Notes under the pieces: generated by a model
Told to the model about the DNA's origin: nothing
What the model saw: only the letters and a program-made list of their open reading frames with translations
Database searches by the model: none
Position numbers and translations under genes: made by a program
Part shown: in pieces, positions 50,170 through 58,751 of the stretch
Position numbering within the stretch: the stretch's first letter is position 1
Layout: the number at the start of each line of letters is the position of its first letter
NCBI GenBank assembly: GCA_965224215.1
Contig: CBDCYS010000043.1
Coordinates: 62,001 to 126,000 of the forward strand
Direction: 5' to 3'
DNA: 64,000 nucleotides
Source: CBDCYS01 sp965224215
GTDB taxonomy: Bacteria; Acidobacteriota; Terriglobia; Bryobacterales; UBA6623

Positions 50170-51973
50170 CCTGAATTATGCACTGCCGGTGCACCTGGTG
50201 AGGGCTGAGCCGCCAGGAACCATTTGGGGACCCCCGAAAACATGGGGTAAAAAGGTAGGCTGGCAAAGATTTCAGCTTCGCCAGTCAACCCCAAGGAGGT
50301 CACCCAAATGGTTACCAAACGAAAACAGCATAGCTCCCGAAGGCCCGTCAAACAAGGCCCCGGCGCGAGGGCCCCGCGGCCCAATAAAATCGGGGCTGCC
50401 ACGCCCTATCACTTCCGTGGCAAGAAATCTGACTCCCTACGGCGGCTTGCTGCCCGTCGCCACCCTGCTCGAAAAAACTCGGCTTCCAAGCGCTGCTGGA
50501 AGAAACCCTCACGACCAAACGGATCACCCGAGCCATGAGCCCCTACCAGTTCGTGCTGGCCCTCGTGCTCGGCCTCTATGTCGGCTTTGCGCGGCTCAAC
50601 CAACTCCGGCTTCATCGCTCGCGACACCATCCTGACCGGCATCTTGCAATTGACGCGTCTGCCGCCGCAGTCCACGCTGTGGCGCTTTCTGGCCTCGCTG
50701 CACCTCAACGTGGCGAAGCAGATCCTTTCCATTCAGCGCCAGCTGCGGGAACGAGTCTGGGCCGCGGCCCACGTGAAGTTGGAGACGGTGACGCTGGACA
50801 CCGACACCACCGTGCATACCCTCTACGGCCGCCAGATGGGCGGGGCGCAAGAGCTACAACCCCAAGAACAAGGGCAAGCGCAGCTACCAGCCGATACTGA
50901 CCTTCCTGGCCGAGACGCGCGAATACCTGATGGGCGGGTTGCGCAACGGCGACCGGCCCACGGGCCGACAGATCGCCGCCCACCTCGAGAGCGCTTTCCG
51001 GACTTTGCCGGGCGGCGTGAAGAAAATCCTGGCGCGGGCCGATTCCGGCTTTTATTGCTGGGAGGCGGTGGAGGCCTATGAAAAGGCGGCTTGTCAGTTC
51101 GTCATCGTGGCGCGCAAAACGCGGCGCCTGGTCGAGCGCTTGCCGCAAGCAGAAAGGAAACCCTCCCCCCGCTCCGACGCGGACGCGGAATGCGAATTCC
51201 TCTACCAACCGCAAGGCTGGGCGCGGGCCTGCCGTTTCCTGGCGCTGCGTTACGAAAACGAGCCCAAGGCCGGCGCGGCCGAGCAATACCAGTTGTTCGC
51301 CACCAGCGCTTACACCTACCGCGTGTTTGTCACCAATCTGGCCGAGCCGATCGCGGCGGTGGTGTGGTTTTACAATCAGCGCGCCGGAGCCGAGAACCTG
51401 ATCAAGGAGGCCAACAACGACGCCGGGCTGGCGGCCCATCCCTCGCGCCGCTTTGACATGAACCGCAATCACTTTCAGTTGGCCATGCTGGCCTACAATC
51501 TCAACTGCTGGCTGCTGCTGTTCAACCGCGAAGCCCAGGCCAGCGTGGAGACGCTGCGGCACACCACCCTGGCGACGGCGCGGCTGCGTTTTCTGTTCGT
51601 GGCGGCCAAGATCTGGCGGCACGCCGGCAGAACGGGTGTCAGCTACAGCGATCATTATCAGGAAAAGGGCCTGTTTGAACGGCTGATGCGACGGCTGCGG
51701 GCGATGGGGCCGCCGGGATCGAGCTTGGCGCCGGTGGTGGAGGGTGCGCTGAGCTGAGGGGCACTCCATGCATAAAATTTCATGCACTCGCCGCAACGTA
51801 CTGGGAACACGCCGCTTGCCAGCCCGCTTTTGCCCTGCCGGGATCAGGAGGCGGCTCAAACGGGGAGGGAAACAGCAGAAAAGACGACTTGCGAAATCAC
51901 TGAGTTGACACGAGTGCCGCTATCGCCACAACTCCATCGACGATGGCTACGCCGAATCTGTGCATAATTCAGG
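50170..51973 (+). mobile_element. IS1380-family copy 2, 1804 bp
   Basis: Full-length copy of the 10198 element with inverted ends CCTGAATTATGCA. It is 4 bp longer, exactly accounted for by four single-base insertions in the transposase. Confidence 0.9.
50308..51757 (+). pseudogene. IS1380-family transposase with four +1 indels
   Basis: Compared with the intact gene at 10414, extra bases occur at AAGAAATCTG (about 50427), GAAAAAACTC (about 50475), CTCCGGCTTC (about 50608) and GGCGGGGCGC (about 50843), all in short runs. Three early shifts return to frame, and the fourth breaks the middle. Catalytic segments (ARADSGFYCWEA, YNQRAGAENL) are present but not in one frame. All four being run-length changes raises the possibility of sequencing error. 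Confidence 0.88.
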
Positions 51974-52108
51974 TTCCAGACAACTGATTGCAGAAAAAAC
52001 ATGAAGAATAAGGCCTCCAGAGAGGGGAGACACAGACCTGCTTGACGGTTTTGGAATCAGAGCGTAAGCTTCCTGCCAGTCGTACCCGCCTTCAAGGAGG
52101 ATCACCGA

Positions 52109-52207
52109 ATGAAATTACTGACAGCAGAACTGCGCGCGCGTCTGCCAGCGCTCTACGCCCAAGAAAAGGTCAAAGATCCACTATCCTCGCTTGTTTTATT
52201 ATTATAG
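52109..52207 (+). pseudogene. DUF2958-like N-terminal fragment
   Basis: A strong AAGGAGG site precedes ATG 52109. The frame begins MKLLTAELRARLPALYAQEK and VKDP, which matches the start of DUF2958 proteins common on conjugative plasmids and integrative elements, then runs into unrelated sequence and a stop beside the IS1595-family end. It shows that the composite captured DNA from another mobile replicon. A promoter-like TTGACG, 17 bp, TAAGCT lies upstream (about 52043-52071). Confidence 0.55.
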
Positions 52208-52213
52208 GATAAT

Positions 52214-53243
52214 TCTGATTATCCACTTTACTCTAGTTGGTGGGCTGGGGCTTGGTGATAATGTCTCGATAGGTCAAGGCCTTACGGAGAACCAACTGTT
52301 CGACGAGTCGGTGGAAGATCTTGCCTACGTGGCGGGACTTTCGACGGTTGAAGCGAAAGGTGAATTCATCGAGGTAGCCTTGCAGATGCACTTTACTCAC
52401 CTTCCCTTGGTGCGTCGCTACCAACCAGCGCTTGAGCAGCGAGGCAACCAGGTGGACATGCGCGAATTCCTCGGCGGCTATCTGCGAGTCTCCCGCTGTG
52501 TGGGTGACCCGATAGCGATAGCCGGCTTTCTTCAAGCCCCGGTAACCCCTCCAGCCGTCGCTATGGACCAGACTGCCTGACGCCACACAGTCGGTCACAA
52601 AACCCACCAGACTCGGTCCCGATGCGTCGGGGACATGACGCAGACGAATTCGCCCCATTTTGCGGCCCTGCAGTTCCACCGCAACCACAACCAAGGCTTT
52701 GCCCACCAGCTCTCGCCCGCGAACGTGCTTCTCCTTGCCGCCCAAGTAAGTCTCGTCGACTTCGACACTTCCGTCCAGCCGTTCCCGACCCAGCCGAACC
52801 ATCCGCCTGCCGCAACTTCTGCAACATCAGCCAGGCGGTCTGATAGCTGCCCAGACCGAGTTCACGCTGCAAACCCTTGGCGCTCAGCCCTGTTTTCTGA
52901 GTGCAGGCCAGCTACATGGCCAGAAACCAACTCCGCAGCGGCACCCGCGAGTTGTGCAGGATGGTTCCCGCCGTGGGAGAGGTCTGGCGTCGGCACCCGC
53001 TACAGAACATCGTGCCTCGTCGGGTCGTCCAACCCTTCGTGGCCGAGCAGTTCGGACAAACGAACCCCGCTGGCCAGCGGACACCGAGCAGATACTCGCA
53101 GCAAGCTTGCTCGCTGGCAAACCGTTCAGTGAACTCCACCAGATGTTTTGGAAAATCGTCGCTCAACAGACTCGGTCTTCGCCGCCAACAGCGCGAGTCC
53201 AAGGATAGCTTGATTCATCACTAGAGTAAAGTGGATAACCAGA
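52214..53243 (-). mobile_element. IS-C: third IS1595-family element, about 1030 bp, decayed
   Basis: Inverted ends TCTGRTTATCCACTTTACTC are seen at both sides. No 8-bp target repeat was found, so it may have been carried in or trimmed. One broken transposase gene. Confidence 0.75.
52233..53202 (-). pseudogene. IS1595-family transposase of IS-C, nonsense plus frameshift
   Basis: Zinc ribbon CPNCSATKGW ... CSGCRRQTSPTAGTILHNS, then WFLAM followed by an in-frame TAG near 52917 where relatives have Trp (WFLAMW-type). A +1 shift near 52800 separates LMLQKLRQA from MVRLGRERLDGSVEVDETYL. The rest (HSDGWRGYRGL, HLQGYLDEFTFRFNRR) is preserved. Related to but clearly different from IS-A. Confidence 0.85.
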
Positions 53244-53541
53244 CTGTGCATAATTCAGGTGGTACTCGGTGTGGAAATAGATCCCTCCATTGGAGTTGTT
53301 CTTGGTCATAACGTCGACCTTTAGCTCGAAGTTTTCAAAACTGCCGCCGTTCACGTCGCCGACGTAAAAGAGATGACTTCGTGTTCCATGGGCGACCAGA
53401 GCGCCGTCCACCAGTTTGAAAGTTGACTTCGTCTCGCTTGCGCGCCAGCCGTCGAGGGATTTGCCGTCGAACAGCGTTGTCCAGCCCGGCTCCGCCGCCG
53501 AGGCAGCGCCTAGCATGGCACAAAGTGAAAGGCAAAAGATG

Positions 53542-54357
53542 CTAATCGTTCGCTTGGTCATGGTCTGTGTCCTTTTTGGATTTATCGTTTTCCGCTTCCA
53601 GTTGGATGTTCCCAACCTTACCATCTTCCTTTCCCTCAGGAGACTCTGATTCATCGCTCAACGCCTCTTCACATACGGCCTCGTCTTCTCCGGTGGGTGC
53701 CGATTCCGCTGTAGCAGCCTCCTCGCTCGATGCGGCTTCGCTCAGCTCGGTCTGTTCTTCGGACGAAGTGTCCTCTTCGCCCTCATCCAGAATACCGCGG
53801 CTGAGTTCCTCGAATTCTTTGAGGCTCGGCAACTCAGCGAGGCCCTCGAGTCCAAACTGGATCAAGAACTCTTTGGTTGTGCGATAGAGCATCGGCTTCC
53901 CGATGACTTTCTTGCGCCCCGCCGTCGTGATCAGCTTGCGGTTCAGCAGCGTGTGGATGACGCCGGTTACGTTAACGCCGCGTATCGCCTGGATCTCGGG
54001 CACGGTGATGGGCTGCTTGTAGGCGATCACAGCGACGGTTTCCAGTGCCGGCAGCGACAGCTTCAACCTCGGCCGAAGGGTTCGGACAAAGCCTCGCACG
54101 CCCTCGTGATGCTCGGCTTTCGTCGACATCTTGTAGCCGCCGGCAATCGCCCTGATTTCGATGCCGCGGCCGGGCTGTGCGTACTGGGAAATCATTGCGT
54201 CTAGATCGCGCTTGACCACCTCCTGAGGCAATTGCAGCCCGGCTGCAATCTGTTCGAGCGTCAGCGGCTCCTCGGCCACGTAGACGATCGCTTCGAGCAA
54301 GCCTCGACGCTGGATTTCGTCGGGCAGCAAAGCGGGTATTGTTGGCTGCTCGCTCAC
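53542..54357 (-). CDS. scpB: Segregation and condensation protein B with acidic tail
   Basis: 271 aa. The first 185 residues show two winged-helix domains typical of ScpB: GLLEAIVYVAEEPLTLEQIA, ETVAVIAYKQPITVPEIQAI and RGVNVTGVIHTLLNRKLI, GRKKVIGKPMLYRTTKEFL. About 85 extra residues are Glu/Ser/Asp-rich (EEDTSSEEQTELSEAASSEE). It partners ScpA and SMC in chromosome condensation. Start overlaps the scpA stop by 4 bp. Confidence 0.93.
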   Translation of the reverse strand: MSEQPTIPALLPDEIQRRGLLEAIVYVAEEPLTLEQIAAGLQLPQEVVKRDLDAMISQYAQPGRGIEIRAIAGGYKMSTKAEHHEGVRGFVRTLRPRLKLSLPALETVAVIAYKQPITVPEIQAIRGVNVTGVIHTLLNRKLITTAGRKKVIGKPMLYRTTKEFLIQFGLEGLAELPSLKEFEELSRGILDEGEEDTSSEEQTELSEAASSEEAATAESAPTGEDEAVCEEALSDESESPEGKEDGKVGNIQLEAENDKSKKDTDHDQAND

Positions 54358-55223
54358 TCTTGATAGTCTCCCTCGGCGGCGAGCAACGACTCATCGTTGC
54401 TAAACACGACGTCAAACATCTTATGTTTTCGGATCACGATTTCGTCAAATAGCTTCCTCTGGCGCAGAAGAATAGCCTGCATGCGAACCATCTCGAGAAC
54501 GGCCAGGAACGTAGCGATCAGGGCGCGCCGGCTGGGCTGTCGTTCGAAGACTTCCCGCAACACAACGGGCTCGTCTTCGCTGAGTAGCAAATTCTTCAGA
54601 TAAGAGATGCGGCTGCCCACCGAGACATCGCCGCCCGGAACTTCGTAGCTGGGGCGGTTCTTTGCACGCTCCAGCACATCTTGAAAGGTTTTGACGAGAT
54701 CGAATACCGAGACGTCAAGTCCCGGATCTTCGTCTTCCTCGACAAACGCCTGAATCGGCGGATTCGACCAGGTGCTTTCCTCGACCAGGCGTTTCTCGCG
54801 CAGCATCTGCGATGCCTGCCGGAAGGTTTCATGCTCGATCAGCTTTTGAACAAGCTCCTCTCGAGGATCTTCCTGCTCGTGCTCGGGAATCGTAGGATCA
54901 CGCGGCAACAGCATCTTCGACTTGATCTGGATCAGTGTCGCGGCCATGAAGACAAATTCGCCTCCCAAATTGATATTCAACTCGCCGGCGCGGCGCAGGA
55001 AGTCCAGATACTGATTCGTGACCTGAGCGATCGGGATGTCGTAGATGTCGAGCTTGTGCCTGCGAAGCAGGTCAAGCAGGAGGTCGACCGGGCCTTCGTA
55101 GTGCTCGAGCCGGACCCGGAAAACGGAGTCGTCTAGGGATTCATCTTCCAAAGGCGCGGGGGCGTTCTCTGGTGTCACGACGGCATCTGTATCGTGTGAA
55201 TCGGAAGGTGCTGATGAACTCAA
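54354..55223 (-). CDS. scpA: Segregation and condensation protein A
   Basis: 289 aa. After an acidic N-terminal extension, the kleisin N-terminal domain reads FRVRLEHYEGPVDLLLDLLR and HKLDIYDIPIAQVTNQYLDF, LNLGGEFVFMAATLIQIKSK-like core (INLGGEFVFMAATLIQIKSK). The C-terminal winged helix is RRALIATFLAVLEMVRMQAI ending FDVVFSNDESLL. Forms the SMC-ScpAB complex. First gene of the scpA-scpB-DUF1080 operon on this strand. Confidence 0.94.
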   Translation of the reverse strand: MSSSAPSDSHDTDAVVTPENAPAPLEDESLDDSVFRVRLEHYEGPVDLLLDLLRRHKLDIYDIPIAQVTNQYLDFLRRAGELNINLGGEFVFMAATLIQIKSKMLLPRDPTIPEHEQEDPREELVQKLIEHETFRQASQMLREKRLVEESTWSNPPIQAFVEEDEDPGLDVSVFDLVKTFQDVLERAKNRPSYEVPGGDVSVGSRISYLKNLLLSEDEPVVLREVFERQPSRRALIATFLAVLEMVRMQAILLRQRKLFDEIVIRKHKMFDVVFSNDESLLAAEGDYQE

Positions 55224-55462
55224 GAACGCTATCCTGTCCGCCCTGAAATCCTTGCTGCTCGGGGAACAGAGGATCGAATCTCACTTTAGCATGGGCGCGC
55301 CTAATTGAGAGCCCGAAAAGTTCGAAACCGGACGGGGGGGTGGGCTTACGCTGGGGGTGGGCGGAAGGCGACCGAACCTATGCGGAGGCACGGCCGCTGA
55401 ACGGAACTTCAGCTTGATTTCAAACCTGCTGAGCAACGCTGGGAACGCCGCGAGAGGCTGCT

Positions 55463-58306
55463 CTATTCAGCCAGCGTGAACAGGAGATAAATAACGATCG
55501 GGTAGACCATCGCGAGCGCAAACGCCATGGCGGTTTGCAGTGTGCGGATGGTTTTCAAGTCGCCGGATTTACCCAAGGCGTCACCAATGCTGAGCCCGAT
55601 CGCGTTGGCAAGGTCGGGAGATGCGCCGCCGCCCCCTTCATCCTCGCGGTCCCTTAGCTTCTGCAGTTGGCGTCGCATTTCCTTTATTTGATCGCCGGTT
55701 TGCCGTGAAGCGCTGGACCAGCGATTGCTTTCCTGCTCGAGCAACGCCTTGATATTCCCTCCGCCACCGGAGTTCCCGGCTTCGACCAGACGCCGCTCCA
55801 GATCCTCCAGGCGAGCCTTCCATTCAGCGGACGAAGCGGTTGACCCGCCTTCCTCAGGGCCTCGCTCTTCGAGCACTGCTAGGCGATTCGCGAGATCTTC
55901 GAAAGTTTCCGAGGTTTCGTCTGAACCCTCGGACCCGGTCGCAACCGACTTCTCCACTATGGATAGACGCGAAATAATCTCAGTGACCCTGGGGTCAGAC
56001 CCAGCGCCCCCAGCGCTCTCAATACCCTTCAAGCGAGCAGCCAGCTCGGCAACGCCCGCGACGCCACCCTCGGATTTCGACTGCTCGATCGAGGCGACTC
56101 GCGCCAGCAGCTTGTCAACCCGAGGATCGGGCGTGCTTCCACCTGCCTTTTCGATGCCCTCGAGCCGTGAGGCCAGCTCAGAAATGCCGGGTCCATCAAC
56201 TTTCGCCTCGACGTCGGCGATTCGTGCGTTGACTTCCTCAAGGTTGACGACAGCGGGTTCCCCGGTGTTCGACTCCAAAGAATCCAGCCGCTCCAGTATC
56301 GCCTCGACTCGCGTGTCCGTTTCCTGCTGCGTGGAAATTTCTTCCAGGCGGGCTAGGCGATTCTTTAGCTCCTCCCTACTTTCGGAGTTGTCTTGGCTGG
56401 AGTCCTGCTCCAACGCTTCCAGGCGCTCGGACAGCTCTTTGACATCGGTCGCGGAACTGGACGTTTCGGTATCCTCAATGGCCGCTAGCCATAAAAGCAC
56501 ATCGTCGATGCGATCATCGCTGCCCGGCTGGGCTGTGTTGACCTCGACCGTCGCGATACGGGCAAGCAGTTCGTCAAAGCGCTCTTCGCGGGGCAGCGAA
56601 TGGACATCCTGCTCGACAGCCGACACCCGATCCAGCACGCCCTTGATTTGTGAATCGTCGATCTGCGAATCGCCTTTGGCTTCCCCTGCACGCACTTCGA
56701 GAGCGGAGAAGCGCTCGGCCAACTCGTCCAGCTTCGAGCTGGAAGCGAGTTCGGCCGTCGTGTCCTCGAATGCTTCGAGCCTGGCCACGACGCTGTCGAG
56801 TCGAGCCTCATGGTCGATCGCGGCCACAGTGCTTTCGACATCCGCGACTCGTGAGATGATCTCGTCCACTCGGGGGTCTGATGATGATTCTGCCTTTTCT
56901 TCTTCCAAAGCGACGAGCCGCGAAAGCACCTCTTCGTTGTCAGCTTCGGAAGTCTCCGCGTCTCTTGCTACCGCTTCCTCGAGGGAAGTAAGCCGCTTTG
57001 GCAAGTCTTCGCCAGGCAGACTCTGTTCCACTTTTTCGACACGCGCGAGTATCTCTTCGACCCTCGGGTCTGAGGCTGCATCAGGCTCCGCACTTTCGAG
57101 CGCTGTTACCCGCTGGCCTAGCTCCGTAACTCGTTCCGAATCTGCCAGGTCTTCGTTGGCTTCTTCCAGACCGCTAAGGCGAGTCGTGACCTCGTTGACA
57201 CTGGAGGCCAGTCCCTCTGCCTTTTCCTCGGCACTAGCCAGACGTTCGAGCGCGTCGTCAACCCGCGGATCAGGCGCTGGCTCAGCGATCATGTCCTCAA
57301 CGGAAGTCAGCCGGGAACCCAACGAGTCGACACTTTCGTTGGATACGAAGTTCTGAGCCGATTCCTCGACCTGGGCAATTCTTTCAAGAACACCGTCCAC
57401 TCGGCCGTCCGCCGCGGGTTCTTGAAGGCGCGTCTCTACGGTTTCCAATCGCTGACTCAGTCCGTCGACCCGCGCATCCGCCGCCGGTTGATCGGCAAGC
57501 GTTTGCAGGCCGTCGAGTTTCGAGGAAATTTCAGCGAACCGGGGGTCGTCTTGCCGAATCGCGTCCGCTTCGATCGCCGAAAGACGCGAGGACAGTTCGG
57601 CGGTCCGCGGATCGGCTTTGATTTCTTCCGCTGCCTTTTCGATCTCCGCCAGGCGGGATGTCAGTTCCGGCACTCGAGCGTCTTCCGCGGGTTTCTTCAG
57701 CGCACTCTCAAACGAGGCGATGCGTATGACCATGTCATCGGTACGTGGGTCGCTTGGAACTCCCTGTTCCAGCCGTTGCTCGAACTCCTCTAGCTGGGCC
57801 TCAATCTCATCCAGCCGCGCGGTATCCTTAGTCCCGCTGGCCGACGGCCTTGTTCCTTCGAGCGCGCCCAAGCGGTGAATGATTTCGTTCACGAGAGGGT
57901 CCGGCGTACCTTGGCCGAACTTCCTTTCGAGTTCCGCGACGCGCATCATGATGGCGTCGACCCGGGCGTCGGCCCCGAACGTCGCTAAGCGCTCTTCGAG
58001 TTCGGCCAGTCTCTCATCCACGTCGCTGCTTTCTGCCGGCGGGCTGATCAGGTCGTCCAACTTCTCCGCGACCATGGATTGGAAATCCGTGCTGAGTCTG
58101 CTCTGTTGCTCCAAATCCTCGCGTAGTTTCGTCAATGAATCTTCGTCTGCCATTTGAGTGTCCTGGAGGGCTCGGTACTGCTCGGCGACCTCGGAATTGC
58201 CTGTGTCAGTAGATTGTTGCTCTGCCGACTCTTCCATGGCAACACCAGACGGGGGTTTTTCTTGATTGTTGCTGCTACCGTTTTTGGGGGATGTGCTTTT
58301 GGCCAA
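55463..58306 (-). CDS. 947-aa repeat coiled-coil protein with C-terminal membrane anchor
   Basis: I recognise no family. After an acidic N-terminus, residues about 90-850 are more than twenty imperfect repeats of roughly 25-32 residues of the type DPRVDEILARVEKVEQ (variants ADARVDAIMMRVAELERKF, DPRTAELSSRLSAIEADAI, DERFDELLARIATVE). Each is a short amphipathic helix with a hydrophobic heptad. The C-terminus has KEMRRQLQKLRDRED-like coiled coil and a final membrane segment (LQTAMAFALAMVYPIVIYLL). No signal peptide, so tail-anchored with the repeats probably cytosolic. Beside scpA-scpB in the same direction, 239 bp upstream of scpA. Confidence 0.85.
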   Translation of the reverse strand: MAKSTSPKNGSSNNQEKPPSGVAMEESAEQQSTDTGNSEVAEQYRALQDTQMADEDSLTKLREDLEQQSRLSTDFQSMVAEKLDDLISPPAESSDVDERLAELEERLATFGADARVDAIMMRVAELERKFGQGTPDPLVNEIIHRLGALEGTRPSASGTKDTARLDEIEAQLEEFEQRLEQGVPSDPRTDDMVIRIASFESALKKPAEDARVPELTSRLAEIEKAAEEIKADPRTAELSSRLSAIEADAIRQDDPRFAEISSKLDGLQTLADQPAADARVDGLSQRLETVETRLQEPAADGRVDGVLERIAQVEESAQNFVSNESVDSLGSRLTSVEDMIAEPAPDPRVDDALERLASAEEKAEGLASSVNEVTTRLSGLEEANEDLADSERVTELGQRVTALESAEPDAASDPRVEEILARVEKVEQSLPGEDLPKRLTSLEEAVARDAETSEADNEEVLSRLVALEEEKAESSSDPRVDEIISRVADVESTVAAIDHEARLDSVVARLEAFEDTTAELASSSKLDELAERFSALEVRAGEAKGDSQIDDSQIKGVLDRVSAVEQDVHSLPREERFDELLARIATVEVNTAQPGSDDRIDDVLLWLAAIEDTETSSSATDVKELSERLEALEQDSSQDNSESREELKNRLARLEEISTQQETDTRVEAILERLDSLESNTGEPAVVNLEEVNARIADVEAKVDGPGISELASRLEGIEKAGGSTPDPRVDKLLARVASIEQSKSEGGVAGVAELAARLKGIESAGGAGSDPRVTEIISRLSIVEKSVATGSEGSDETSETFEDLANRLAVLEERGPEEGGSTASSAEWKARLEDLERRLVEAGNSGGGGNIKALLEQESNRWSSASRQTGDQIKEMRRQLQKLRDREDEGGGGASPDLANAIGLSIGDALGKSGDLKTIRTLQTAMAFALAMVYPIVIYLLFTLAE

Positions 58307-58751
58307 GCTGGTAACCCTCTTTACAATCGTTTTACCGAGAGGCCCAATCCGCTGCTGTGGAGGCCGGAATCTTCGCGGAAGAGTCCTATCTTGGAGTTTC
58401 GGCTGAAAGCCTCAGATCAACAATGAGGACCTTAGCCTAATTCAATGGCGAAAGAAACTTATCGTTGGCAAATCAGCAACGCAAGATGCAACGGACAGTC
58501 AAACTAGCCGGCGGGAAGCCAGTCCCGCGACGGCCGGATATCGGGCTCTAGCGGCTCTGGACTCGAGGCGCTTCAACGACAGTTTGGGCTTCCCCGGGGC
58601 GCAGACGGTGGGTCTTTTGCGGGCGCGGATTGCAGGTTTTTGCAGAACTTGCAGGGTTTGGCTATTTTTTGGGATGGAGCGCGCAGGGTGGTAACCCCTC
58701 TCTGACGGTCGCCGCTCATTGGTTCGCGGCTCGATAGCAACAGCACGCGGA
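58307..58751. other. Intergenic stretch between the coiled-coil and DUF1501 genes
   Basis: About 445 bases with no gene recognised; it holds the upstream region of the minus-strand coiled-coil gene and the end of the DUF1501 gene. No clear hairpin-plus-T terminator was seen. Confidence 0.4.

Larger units (their letters stand above)
50170..53259. mobile_element. Composite insertion in the DUF1080 gene bounded by IS1380 ends
   Basis: Outer ends are CCTGAATTATGCA at 50170 and its inverse at 53259, with 5-bp TSD TGGTA (50165-50169 and 53260-53264). Inside are a complete-length but decayed IS1380 copy (50170-51973), a 240-bp segment with a DUF2958 fragment, and a decayed IS1595-family element (52214-53243). 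The right IS1380 end is only about 16 bp long, so the unit moved using a distant solo end. Confidence 0.88.
49810..53564 (-). pseudogene. DUF1080 (3-keto-disaccharide hydrolase-like) gene split by a 3.1-kb insertion
   Basis: The N-terminal part (53564-53265) has a signal peptide (MTKRTISIFCLSLCAMLGAA) then PGWTTLFDGKSLDGWRASET and SNGGIYFHTEY. The C-terminal part (50169-49810) continues QETGWPDKGFEVQVNNTYDK and ends ALQGHDPGSTVYYKNIRVKP. The insertion 50170-53259 lies between identical TGGTA pentamers; removing it and one TGGTA restores FHTEYQETGWP without a gap. The start overlaps the end of scpB by 23 bp. DUF1080 proteins are periplasmic lectin-like glycosidase-related domains. Confidence 0.92.

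Noticed and set aside
55725..57356. 543-aa Ser/Arg-rich plus-strand frame
   Set aside because: It is the complement of the repeat coiled-coil protein; its periodic Ser-rich pattern is the mirror of that repeat.
55725..58306. Regular DNA-level repeats that might be a CRISPR array
   Set aside because: The periodicity comes from degenerate protein repeats; no exact repeat-spacer pattern exists here or elsewhere in the window.
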